Assembly (NCBI GenBank): GCA_947471745.1
Contig: CANJKZ010000010.1
Coordinates: 1,459,501 to 1,523,500 of the forward strand
Reading direction: 5' to 3'
From: Closterium sp. Naga37s-1
Lineage: Eukaryota; Streptophyta; Zygnematophyceae; Desmidiales; Closteriaceae
Length of the DNA: 64,000 nucleotides
Shown here: piece after piece, positions 23,246 to 33,812 of the stretch
Layout of the letters: each line of letters opens with the position of its first letter
How positions within the stretch are numbered: position 1 is the stretch's first letter
Program-made: the position numbers and the translations under genes
The notes under the pieces: generated by a model
Seen by the model: only the letters and a program-made list of their open reading frames with translations
Told to the model about the DNA's origin: nothing
The model's database searches: none

Positions 23246-25429
23246 TCACTGTTCCTCCACCTTGCTCCCCTGGAAGTCCTGCAGGGTACGCATCCCGACG
23301 AGATGCTTGCAGCGCTCGAAATTAGCCTTCGGAAGGACCTTAGTAAGGAAGTCGGCTGCTTGATCTTCTGTCCGTACGAACTCAAAGGTAAATGCCTTTT
23401 TCTCCAGCTGTTCACGCACCCAATGATACTTGATGTCCATGTGCTTGGTACGTCCGTGCCAGTTGTCATTTTTCGCCAATGCTATGGCTGATTTGCTGTC
23501 CGATCTGATGGTAGTTGGTCCTTCAATGCGTATCCCCATTTCTTGCAGTAAACGCCGAAGCCACACTCCTTCTTGACATGCGTAGAATAACGCCATGTAT
23601 TCCGCTTCCGCGCTTGAGAGTGCCATGTCGTTTAGCTTCTTGCCTTGCCACGTGATTGCTGTCCCGCCAAGGAGGAAGACGTACCCATAAGCTCCCTTTC
23701 TGTCCTTCTTATCTGATGCATGAGATGCATCAGCATATCCGATTAACTCCATTGCTTCTTCTCCGCCTTCGTAGAGTAGCCCCTCTTCTCCCCGTTGCTG
23801 CAGATAGGTGATTGTGCGCTGCATCTCCTTCCATTTGCGGCCTTCTGGCTGCAGCACGTTCTGCCCCAAGAAGCTGGCAGCATGTGCAACGTCTACCCGC
23901 GTACAAGAGACGGGGTACATCACCGATCCGACCCGTGACTGGTAAGCCTTCAATGCTCGCTCCTTGCTGCCCCATTGGATGAGTTCTTCTTCAGGGTTGA
24001 CTTCCTTCTCTGACAGGCTGCTGAGCGGAGTGGTCACTGCCTTGGTGCAGTCCCGTGTTCCAAATCTTTCTTGCAACCGATGAATGTACTTCTTCTGGTA
24101 GAGTAGCAGCTTCTTCCCTTCTCGGTCCCGCTCCAGGTTCATGCCAAGGAACAACGTGGCTCTCGGGATCTGCTTCACCTGGAAGACAGCTGCAAGGTGA
24201 GCACACACTTCCTCAACTCTGTCCTCCAAAGCTCCAGCCACTAGGATGTCGTCGACGTAGAGTAGGAGGTAGACTTTTTTCTCCCCTTCCCCCTTCCAGT
24301 AAAATGCTCTGTCACACTGACTTATCTTGAAACCTCCTTCGAGCAGGCGTGCATCCATAGCCTTGTACCATTCTCGAGGGCTTTGTTTCAGCCCATAGAG
24401 CGCTTTCAACAGTTTGCATTTTCTGTCAGTTCCGTCCTCCATTCCTGTAGGCTGATCCATGTAGATGTCTTCTTGGAGTTCTCCGTAGAGGAAAGCGTTC
24501 TTGATGTCAAGTTGAACCATGATGTAGTTGTGTGCTGCAACAATCTTGAAGAGTGTCCTTGCTGTAGTCAATTTGCTGACAGGGGCGTATGTCTCCGTGT
24601 AGTCAATCCCCTCCACTTGCGTGTAACCTTTTGCCACCAGCCGTGCTTTGAACCTCTCAAGCTGCCCCTTATCCCCTGTTTTTATCTTGAAAATCCACTT
24701 GACGCCAACGGCATGCCTCCCTTCGGGCATTTGGACGAGTTTCCAAGTGCCTCTTTCTGCGAGAGCGTCCAACTCCTCTTGTATAGCTGCTTTCCACTGC
24801 TCCTTGTATGGTCCAGAGAGTGCTTCCTCGATGCTCAAAGGTTCCTGCGGCAGATTGTAAGTCTCTCTTCTTTCCTTGGTAATCAGCGCTGCCGCCGTTG
24901 AGGTGAGGAGGAGGTGAGTGTGCACGTCTTTCCAGCATGTCATCAGGACCTGTTGGTATTTCGGATTCGGCTTCTTCATCCGCATCCCTCTTCCCAGCTC
25001 CTCTCCTTTCACCGAAACATCACTTGCACTCGTGTCTGCTGCCATCTCCCCTGCTTTCTCTGTGCTTGAGCCTCCTTCTTTTCTCCCAATAAGAATAGCT
25101 CCTTCCTGCAGTAAGCTGTCAATTTCTGCTGCTCCTTGGTCGTTGTTGTTTGTCTCGAAGAACTCCCACGGGTCGCTTTTGCCCTCTGTACTTGGCTGAC
25201 CTACACTTTCAGCTTCATTCCCTCCCATGTCTTCATGTGTGTCGCTAGCTGATCGTTGCAGAGGTGGAGTTGTAGGAGCCGCTTCCATGTCACCGTTGGT
25301 GAGCGTATCTGCAGTTGGCTCCCACACCCAATCCACTCCAGCTTGGGTATGTTCCTCCTCATATTCTTCCCCTTCGTTGTTTGCTGTCCCCAAGCCTTCG
25401 TTTTGGTCATCTTCAAGTAGTTCCTCCGC
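23246..25429 (-). pseudogene. Copia reverse transcriptase and RNase H
   Basis: A 727-codon open segment (including the stop). It starts in a variable acidic linker, then the Copia RT domain: WKLVQMPEGRHAVGVKW, the catalytic YVDD at about residues 379-382 counting from codon 25391-25393, then RNase H with GYADASHASD, ALSSAEAEY and KHMDIKYHWVRE. RT copies element RNA into cDNA in the virus-like particle; RNase H removes the RNA. The domains look intact, but the segment is cut off from integrase by an in-frame TGA at 25430-25432. A single substitution separates it from a continuous polyprotein. Confidence 0.9.
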
Positions 25430-26608
25430 TCATTGAGGTGTGGCAGGTGCTGTCCCTGGAGTTTCGCCCTTGTTGCTTGCCTTCCAGTCCACGTAGTTGA
25501 GTTTTTCGTAGAATGTCACGTCTCTGGTCGCCAGTACTATCCCGGTCTCCACATCCTTGATGATCCAGCCCTTACTCTCTGGACATGTTCCCAAGTGCAC
25601 CCCCCACCTTGCCCTTGGCAGAAGTTTGTGATCAGCTCCAGCCGGGGGCCTGTACTGCGTCATACAGCCCCACACTCGAAGAAACTTCAGGTTTGGCTTC
25701 CGTTTGTAGAATGCTTCGTGAGGTGTCTTGTCCGCTACAAGTCCCTTTGTCGGTAGGCGATTTTTCAGCCAGCAAGCCATGCCCAGCGCGTCTCCCCAGT
25801 AGATCAGAGGTAGCTTGCTGTCTGCTATCATGCTTCTCACGCTGTTGAGCAGTGTCCTATTCACCTGCTCCGCAATACTGTTGTGTTGAGGGGTATGGGG
25901 AATAGTACGCTGCCGTCGTATTCCCTTGGCTTTCAGGTAGTCGTTGAACTCCTTGTTGATGAACTACCCACCGTTGTCAGTTCGAAGTACTTTCAGTTGC
26001 TTGCCGCTTTGTCGTTCAGCTTCCGCCAACCAGTCCACAAAACTCGGAAAAACCTGAGTTTTATCTTTCAGTTCCGTCACCCATGTGAGTCTTGTGCCGA
26101 TGTCTGTGAACGTGACAAAGTATCTGCTGCCATGTCGTGATGTGACCCTCATGGGACCGCATACATCTGCTGCCACCACTTCCATTGCCCCATATGGCTC
26201 CTTTGGTCCATGTCTTGGATGGGGAGCCTTGGTAGCTTTCCCTTCGACACATGAGTCGCACTTCGTATGGGTTTCCTCAGCATCATTCACCTTCACTCCT
26301 GCTGCCATATCTTTCTTCATCATTTCCTTGATCCGTTGAGTGCTTGCATGCCCCATCCTCTTGTGCAGGAGATTTATGTCAACAGTTTCTGCCACTGCTG
26401 CCACTGGGAACTTCAGCTGCTGCAGCTCAGTCACTGCAGTATTTTCCAGCATGGTGCGTAGCTCTTCTCGGGCCTTTTTCCCTTCTTCAGGTTCAGGTTG
26501 ATAGATAAGCTTGTTCTCACGAGTATCTTGCTCCTTCAGCTTCATCTTGTAGAGTCCTTCAGTCCGGGCGCCTTCCGCTATCAGTTTCCAGTTGGGACCG
26601 AACACCCA
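25430..26608 (-). pseudogene. Copia integrase with in-frame stop
   Basis: Encodes the GAG-pre-integrase zinc-binding region (HKRMGH and CDSCVEGK), then the integrase core: first Asp in AADVCGPM, second Asp in RTDNGG. The TAG at 25964-25966 falls where a Glu codon normally follows DNGG, so a G-to-T change would explain it. The frame continues downstream (MNRTLLNSVRSMIADSKLP, the VWGC block, GIVLATRDVTF) and ends in TGA at 25430-25432. Integrase inserts the cDNA into the host chromosome; this copy would make only a truncated product. Confidence 0.85.
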
Positions 26609-26639
26609 CAGCTTTCCATTGTCACTAAAGGTCTTGCAG

Positions 26640-27987
26640 CTAGGGACTCTGTAAGATCAGGTCCCCTTCTCCCTGTACTTGAAGTTTCCCTTCGTCCCCG
26701 AGTAGGACATAAGGTACTCCGGCTTCCCGGTAGTTGCATAGCCAATCAGCTCGGTGTGTCATGTGCTGTGTACACCCGCTGTCCATAAACCAAGCCGTTT
26801 CCTTGAACCCTTTTGACAGCAGGCACACCTCGGATGCTCGAGCAACGTTGGCTTTGTGGGCGCCTCCAAGGATGGCGTCAACCTTTGGCGTTTCTTCCAC
26901 AGCTGCAGGTGCCTCCATCAGGTTTGTCTTCGCTGCTGCTGCTGGCCTTTGTTGTTGCAGCTCCTTTCCTCGGAAATTTCTGCTAAATCGGTTGTTGTAG
27001 CAATCGGAAGCTTTGTGCCCATATTTGCCGCAATGGTTGCAATTTCCATTGAAACCTCCGCTTGCCTTGTAGCCTTCTCCACGCCTTGCATCGTTGTTTT
27101 GTTGCCACTGTCCTTTCCCTTTGTAGTTTCTTCCATTGGGGTTGGAATAACAGTCGGCAGCTTTGTGCCCCTTCTTCCCGCAGTTGTAGCAGTTGCCAAA
27201 ATCTCTTGGTGTTGCAGTTGCGTTCAGATTTGCAGGCCTGTTGACCTCTGCTGCCGTTGCCACTGCTTCCCTTCTTTTCAGGTCAGATTTGACCAGCTCA
27301 AGCGCCTGGAGGGTCTCGAGCAGCTGGGTCATATCCTTGGGCGTGTTGCAGGTAAGGATCCCGATCTCTGCTGTCCACTCCTTCGGTAGACCGCTGATGA
27401 TGTATCCCATCATGTGCTTCTCCGATTCGGGTGCCCCCATTGCTGTGAGATCGTCATTGTAGCTCTTGGCTCGATTCACGTAGTCAATGATCTTCTCCAT
27501 TGGCTCCATTGCGAGCAGTAGCAGTTTCTTTCTCACTGCAGTCAGATTCGTGTCGGTCCGTCCGAGATATACGGCTTCCATGTATGCCCATGCACGTTGT
27601 GCTGAATTGATGTCGTCCGCAAACTGGTCCAGCCCCACAGCGATGGAATCCGAAACTGAGTGACACAGTTGGAAGAAGGCTTGCAAAACTCTTCTTCTTG
27701 TATGTCCTCTTTTCTTGTGCCGTTGCCGTTGCAGGTGGAGGTACTCCTTCCTCCGTCTCCTCGTCCGCTTTGTAGAAGGGCCAGATATCAACTTCTCTTG
27801 CCCTCCGCATGAACTTAAGTCGCCATGTGCTGTAGTTGTTGCCATTGAACAGTTGTGCCTCGCTTAGGCCAATCGTTGGCCTGGCCACCACGTGCCCTTG
27901 TGTAAGGGCCTCCAAGAGGGCTTGGACTTGGGGAGCTTCAGCACTGACTAAAGAACCCGAGCTTGCCTCACCATCCCCGTTCGGCAT
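26640..27987 (-). pseudogene. Copia gag and protease, frameshifted
   Basis: The first ATG (27985-27987) begins gag. The frame breaks at about 27695 within an AAGAAGAAGAG run, continues as the UBN2-type capsid region (LDQFADDINSAQRAWAYMEA), then two CCHC knuckles (CYNCGKKGHKAADC and CNHCGKYGHKASDC) and the aspartic protease motif WFMDSGCTQHMT. It stops at 26640-26642, after which integrase lies in another frame. Gag packages the RNA and the protease matures the polyprotein. Double zinc knuckles are less usual in plant Copia gag. Confidence 0.85.
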
Positions 27988-28040
27988 GATGCAGGAACTT
28001 GTCTTGGCCCTTCTTGAATGCTTAACACGCACTAGAACCA

Positions 28041-28052
28041 GCTCTGATACCA
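28041..28052 (-). promoter_or_regulatory. tRNA-iMet primer-binding site (Copia)
   Basis: Minus strand TGGTATCAGAGC, complementary to the 3' end of plant initiator tRNA-Met, two bases inside the 5' LTR. It fixes the orientation of the element. Confidence 0.92.
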
Positions 28053-28054
28053 GC

Positions 28055-28608
28055 TCTTAGACTCAGTCGTAGTGAGTACGTGACTTAGGAGTCACGAAAA
28101 TAGCAGTAGCGGGCTTCAAACTGAATCCCAAAGTTGAAGAAACAGGTTGCTTTCCAACCCAGGTTGCAAACAGAAAGGTTCACTATAAAAAATTGATACA
28201 AAGAGGAAAACAGAACATGATATTTAAGCAGTACGAAATCCGAATTTCAAAGTGCGCCTCGCGTAATGCGCCTCGTCGCGAAACCGAATTTCGCAACAGT
28301 AACCGACGTTGAAAACCGAAATTCAAACTGAACCGTCTTTGAAACCGACTTTCTTCAACTCCACCGAACACTGCCTCCGGAATGGTTGGGAAAATTTCTG
28401 GCGGTTGAGAACGTTCTTCCCTCTCTCTCTCCTGAAACCCTCGTTTTCACCAGCTGCTCCTCACGATATTCTCAGCTAGCTCCTCCCACCGTCAGAACTC
28501 ATTGTCCAGCCTATTCTCTCCCACCGCCATAGGTAAGGCAATTTCCAAGTGTCCTGTTCTGTCGTTTTCACGCTCTAGAGTCGGTGCAGCGGCTAACCAC
28601 CTCTAACA
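28055..28608 (-). repeat. 5' LTR of the Copia element
   Basis: 554 bp, near-identical to 22641-23194. Differences noticed by eye include GGAAAAC versus GGAGAAC, TTCGCAAC versus TTCGTAAC, and GATATTC versus GATCTTC. Confidence 0.93.
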
Positions 28609-28734
28609 GCTAGGTCGGTCACATGCTAGGTCGGTCACATGCTAGGTCGGTCACATGCTAGGTGACTGACAGCGTACTGTATGAACCACAGCGAGGAAAA
28701 GAAACACGAGAAGGAGCTGTGGGGGCAAATGCGC

Positions 28735-29025
28735 CGAGGGGAAGCAATGCATCCAGGGGGAGCAATCATGAGTTCAGGGGAAGCAATCATGCGTCCAGGG
28801 GAAGCAATCATGCGTCGAGGGGAAGCAATCATGCGTCCAGGGGAAGCAATCATGCGTCAAGGGAAGCAATCATGCGTCCAGGGGAAGCAATCATGCATCC
28901 AGGGGAAGCAATCATGAGTCTGGGGGAAGCAATCATGCGTCCAGGGGAAGCAATCATGCGTCCAGGGGAAGCAATAATGAGTCCAGGGGAAGCAATCATG
29001 CGCCCAGGGGAAGCAATGCGTCGAG
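28735..29025. repeat. 21-bp minisatellite right of Copia
   Basis: About 13 copies of GTCCAGGGGAAGCAATCATGC with single-base variants and one shortened unit. It follows a segment (28660-28735) homologous to 7990-8060, so it occupies the position held by the 16-bp array in copy 1. Confidence 0.9.
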
Positions 29026-29896
29026 GGGATCTGCTAATTTCTTTGCATTGTGCTTAATTTGAGTGACTCAATATGTAACTACAACGGGCTCTGATACCAC
29101 GCTCGTAGGTTGTGAGCCTGGCAAGTAGGCCGAGATTATGGAAACGTACAATGGAGAGGCTCAGGGAGCCGAAGCGGAAAGCAGACTCGCTTACTAGTAC
29201 TACTACCTTCTAGGGTCTCAGACTGTCGTGACTCCGCGCTGCTCTCGAAGGCTGCGTGCTACGTAGGTAAGGCTTGCCGATTTTGAAAATGTCGCGAGGG
29301 AAGGAGGCGAGGAGGCGAGTGGGACCGTCCTGAAAGAGAGGGAGTGACTAGAGGTCAGGAGCGAAAGAAGTGGCGACGACTAGTCGTCGTTTGCAGTTGC
29401 AACGAAAGATTTTGTGTCAAACTCGTCACACAATCTACTATGACGTCACAATGTGCTGCTGGATTCCAGAAGGCGGCATCAATAGGAGAAAGTAAGAGAG
29501 CCGCGCTGCGCAGGTGTATCTGATCTGCAAAACCCTGTTTCTTGAAACTAGCAGGATCGAGCATGAGGCGCCAATTCCCATCTTCAGTTTTCCGAGTGAG
29601 TTAGTAACATTTGATTCGATCTAGCTGACGAAAGATGCTCATTCTTGGCGAATTGGTTTCGCAAAGACCCAAGTAGTAACAAGTTCCACCATCCAGCCAA
29701 AAGGTGTGTGGCAGTCGCGAAAGGGACGATAGCTGAGGACACACAAGGTACTGATTTCGCAAGAGGTGTGTTCCAGACAAGGCATTTTGTTCGGGCAACG
29801 ACTCTTTGCGAAGCACCGGTTACCGTAGGGATGCGTATTCCGAACAGTCGTACACTCTTCGTTGGATGCAGATTGCTTTGGTTTTCTCAGCATAGC
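29026..29896. other. Possible solo LTR remnant and flank
   Basis: At 29087-29098 the plus strand reads GCTCTGATACCA, the complement of an initiator-tRNA primer-binding site. In an element of minus orientation the LTR would begin just to the right, at about 29099. No internal region survives to the left and no second LTR is visible, so I call it a truncated LTR element. No gene is recognised. Confidence 0.4.
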
Positions 29897-30175
29897 TGTT
29901 ATGAGTTGTACTAAGAAGAGTGCGCGGAAGACTTTATAAAAGGGATGTCAAATACAGAATGTCGAAAATGATAAAGAGGCATGCATTTATAGGGTCGAAA
30001 CCGTGGTAGGCGAGGACCTCGGGACGTGGATGGCTTGGAAGTGTCGCGATTGGTGCGGGGCGACTCGGGGGTGGTTCGGGCCGAAGTGTAGGCCGAACCT
30101 CGAAACTGACGCGAAGTGCTCGGGGTTGTCCTCGCTAGGAGCAGCCTCTACAGTAATGGATTCGTATTCATTACA
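29897..30175 (-). repeat. LTR 1 (3' LTR) of the tandem element
   Basis: 279 bp. Differs from LTR 2 and LTR 3 at about five sites each (for example ACTAAGAAG versus ACTAAAAAG and TTTATAAAAG versus TTTATGAAAG). No primer-binding site to its left, as expected for the 3' LTR. Confidence 0.9.
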
Positions 30176-32120
30176 CTAACCCACCTTCTAAATAAGGTGC
30201 CCTTATACGTAGCCGAGTCTTGCAGTAGCGTGAAAAATGCAGATCTCGGTTGAAACTGATCTGACGGTGCGGAAGCGTGTTGACTTTCGAGTTGACGCGT
30301 GGCTGAGCGCGTTGACCAGACGAATTTCAAATAGTTGGAATGTCAGCCATCGAAGTTCCCAGATGTCGATCTGGCGGTTGAAATCAAAAGACGAGTTGAT
30401 TTGCGAAGGAATGTGAGTCGTTGGCGAAGCGAGGGCGAATCGAACGGTTGTGACGCTGGCGACGATCTTAAGGTTCTGACACGATGTCAGATGTCGGTGG
30501 CGGTGGTTTCGGTGAGTCAATCGCGAGCGTCCGTGCTACTCGAGTCTGACAGAAATGTCAGGAACTGCCGAGGCTGTCAGAAAACTGTTGAGCGAAACAG
30601 TGCGATGGCACTTTCTCCCCCCCCCTCCAAGAAACCGGGCAGACCCCCAATGTAGTCCAGTTGCTCGGGTAGAAAACGCCAACCATCCTGACGCCGAGGG
30701 TGGTCAAGAACGCCAAATATCATGAATCCCGTCGAAATATTAGCAGCTGCACTGTCGAAATGTGGCCGGTGGCAAAAATAATTGTCGTGACCTGTGAGAA
30801 CTCTTCAGGGAAACCCGTGAAGTTCCTTTTAGGGGGTAAAATCGTTGAGCACCGGGACTCGAAACCCTTGGAAGTAAAATTTCCTGCAGAAAACAATCTT
30901 CTTGTCTTGTAGTCGCGACTGCTGCTGCAGCATCTCCAGTGACTGCCACCTCGAAATCCCTCGCGTGGTAGTATCGAATCAAATTACTGTTGCCGAATCT
31001 CCAGTTGTCAGCTGCTGCAATCCCGAACTTGCTGCCATTTGGCTTGTTGCTGTGGCAACAATCTTCGCTGTAACTGTTCCAGCTGTCGGTGCCCCCGGCA
31101 GTCTTGTCCAGACTCGCCGAGACCTTTGTCGCGTTGCTCCGAAAACTCCCGGGCAGGCTTCGAAAACAGATGCTGCTCTTCCCCCTGACCTCACAAATTT
31201 TTTTCAAAGTTGAAAACTCGAACTGTCGATGACGTCAGCTACCTCGGCTGTTGTCGTGACTCGCCGAAGACTTCGGGGCAGAGGCGAAAAAGCTGTCCTT
31301 CCTCCCCCCACCTGTTGTGATACATTTCACCAGTGTTGCGGCTGGTACCCCTGAAACTCTGCAGATTTTGCCACCATGAAGTTCACCACGGCAGTTTTCG
31401 CGCGCTTAACCCAGCGCCGCTGCAACTCCACCGTTGTCGCGAAATTGTCGGCCGTGACCGCCAAACTCTTGTAAAGACCCAGCTCCCAGTACTGCTGCTA
31501 AAACCCGTAAGTGTCGGTGTTGAAATTTCTCGTACGTCTTGGTCACCTGCAGGTTATCCCCTTGAAGAACCGGTGTATCTAGCGTGCCCACCCGTCACCA
31601 TTTTTATTTCCTGCGATTAACCACACTAGCCAGCCACCAACAGGAGGTGCTTTTTGTGCGGAACCCAGAACTATGGGTCTACCGGGACCGAATTTCACGG
31701 AACCTAGCCCGCATCAACGCCGCAGATCTCGCTACAGAATTTCCCCAGATGGCTTCGAAGTACACCGTAAACCGCTGAAACAGCTGGCGAGCAGACGTTC
31801 ACCCGTCTCCCACCGTTGGAATGAAACCCCGAAAATCATGGTTGTTGAAGCAGTCCCGAAGTATTTTCCACCGCGTAACCCCGACGTTTCCGCCGTTAAC
31901 CCTGGTACTCCGACGTTCACCCATCTTCGTACCCGTCGAAATTACTTAGCGAATCCCAGGTATCCTTGGCGATACACCGCTCGCCGCGCCTCCATGTAAC
32001 AATATCAAACCCTTTTGGGGGTCTACCGAATAGACTCTGAAATTCGCGGTGGATTGGTGTACGGGCTCAACCTTTCACTCTAGAGATCTGCTGGAGCACC
32101 CACGACTTTCCCTCCATTTA

Positions 32121-32660
32121 GGACGTGTTACGGTTCGCCTCTGATTGCCCCGATCAGAGTCGATCAATAATTTCCTGGATGCTAGGGTGGCGATTTTGGG
32201 CAATCGGGGGCAATCACTTGATCGCGATCAATTGATCGCCCCAACTCGATCAACCGCCTAAAAAGCCCAATCAAACACAATCCCACACAATCACTGACGA
32301 TCAGTTGATTGCATTAGGTTGGGGTACTAAACGACGCCCGCGAAAAGTTACAGCGTGTTTCTGGTTTCCGTGAAGCAACTCGCATAGCCACCCACCCAAG
32401 CAAGAACTTTCTGGATGCGCCTGTTTATGCGAAGTTACAGAGAAACGGTAAAATTCGCTAGATCAATGCCGAGGCCTTCGCCCTCGCCAAATTGGCCCCG
32501 AAGGAGCCGGGAAAGGGTTGCAAGCTTGCCGTGCACCCTCGCTGTATTTTCGTGGAAATTCTTTTCTGATCGGGCGGCGCGAGCGAGGCAATCAGAGGCA
32601 ACCCGATCAGAACAGCCCCGACCCGATCACCCCCGATCAGAGGCGAACCGTAACACGTCC
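32121..32660. mobile_element. MITE-like insertion in internal copy 1
   Basis: 540 bp bounded by a perfect 25-bp inverted repeat starting GGACGTGTTACGG and flanked by TTA on both sides (32118-32120 and 32661-32663). A 3-bp TTA duplication suits PIF/Harbinger-type MITEs. The interior is rich in GATCAGAG, GATCGG and CAATCAG phrases in both orientations, giving subterminal repeats. No coding capacity. Confidence 0.75.
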
Positions 32661-33518
32661 TTATTTTTTGTCTTCACCGCCCGACAATTTCGCTTGCCAC
32701 CGTTCACCCAGCGTCCGCTTTTGTCGGATGAGGTATAACTCTGTGTTGCCCGCGATTTTTCTGACATTCGGTGAAGGTGCGAACTTTTCGGCGGTTCGAA
32801 AATAACTTCCGTCCCACACTGTGCCGCACCTGCCGAAAACGCCAACGACGCACCCTCCTGCAGCCACACCGGCCACACCCGGGCGGAACGACGGTAGACC
32901 CCCGCTTTCTTCGGGCAGTCGTCACGCCGTCTCTCGTTGCATTTTCCGACGCAAATCACCATGCGCCTGGCCTGCCCGGCCAGCTGTCGTTTCTGCCGTG
33001 AAGCCACCCGAAATCTTCGCGCACAGTGACGACGATCACCACGTGCCGAAGACCTCCGAAAATATCGTGCGCAACGTGACGAAATCGCCCGACGCCACTT
33101 GCCGCACGCATTAACTCCGATTTCTTCGTGCGCAGTTGACGACCACGTGAAAACTTCAACTCGCACGACCAGCTGCTCCGAGAATCTCGCGCATGCAGTG
33201 ACGACAACCGTCCTGACGCCAACTGCCGCATAAAAACAGCGCCGAGATTAACGGAAATGACGAAATTTACTCACGCAATTAAATGCGACAACAGCAAAAG
33301 CTGTCTGCCACCCGGGGGGAGGGAGGCCATGGTCCATCTCGACCGTCGAGGGCAAGGATCCGTCGGTGCTGCAGGAGCGCCTTGAAATTCATGGCCGCTA
33401 GGAGCAACTACCCGTTCTCCTGGCCGGCTCTTGCGCTGCTCTTGTCACCACGACATCCTTCCTTGTCCCCCCCCCCGAGGGGTAATACACTCTAAAAAAC
33501 GGGGAACCTAGGAACTTA

Positions 33519-33531
33519 GGCTCTGATACCA
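33519..33531 (-). promoter_or_regulatory. tRNA-iMet primer-binding site, middle LTR
   Basis: Plus strand GGCTCTGATACCA, two bases before LTR 2. The same site is at 37156-37168 before LTR 3. Confidence 0.88.
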
Positions 33532-33533
33532 AG

Positions 33534-33812
33534 TGTTATGAGTTGTACTAAAAAGAGTGCGCGGAAGACTTTATGAAAGGGATGTCGAATACAGAATGTC
33601 GAAAATGATAAAGAGGCATGCATTTATAGGGTCGAAACCGTGGTAGGCGAGGACCTCGGGATGTGGATGGCTTGGAAGTGTCGCGATTGGTGCGGGGCGA
33701 CTCGGGGGTGGTTCGGGCCGAAGTGTAGGCCGAACCTCGAAACTGACGCGAAGTGCTCGGGGTTGTCCTCGCTAGGAGCAGCCTCTACAGTAATGAATTC
33801 GTATTCATTACA
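33534..33812 (-). repeat. LTR 2 (shared middle LTR)
   Basis: 279 bp, about two differences from LTR 3. It serves both flanking internal regions. Confidence 0.9.

Larger units (their letters stand above)
22641..28608 (-). mobile_element. Copia LTR retrotransposon with target-site duplication
   Basis: Complete element in minus orientation: 554-bp LTRs at 22641-23194 and 28055-28608, tRNA-iMet primer-binding site (TGGTATCAGAGC on minus) at 28041-28052, purine-rich tract next to 23195, and 5-bp target duplication GCTAG at 22636-22640 and 28609-28613. Gene order PR-IN-RT-RH on minus is diagnostic of Ty1/Copia. The two LTRs differ at only about three sites by eye, so insertion is recent, yet the coding region carries two frameshifts and two in-frame stops, so this copy is not autonomous as sequenced. 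Confidence 0.95.

Noticed and set aside
32121..32660. GATC cluster as a replication origin or methylation site
   Set aside because: Explained by subterminal repeats of the MITE-like insertion.
30335..33166. Several 60-180-residue frames within the 3,358-bp internal regions
   Set aside because: No recognisable domain; frames on both strands; the element fits a non-coding LARD.
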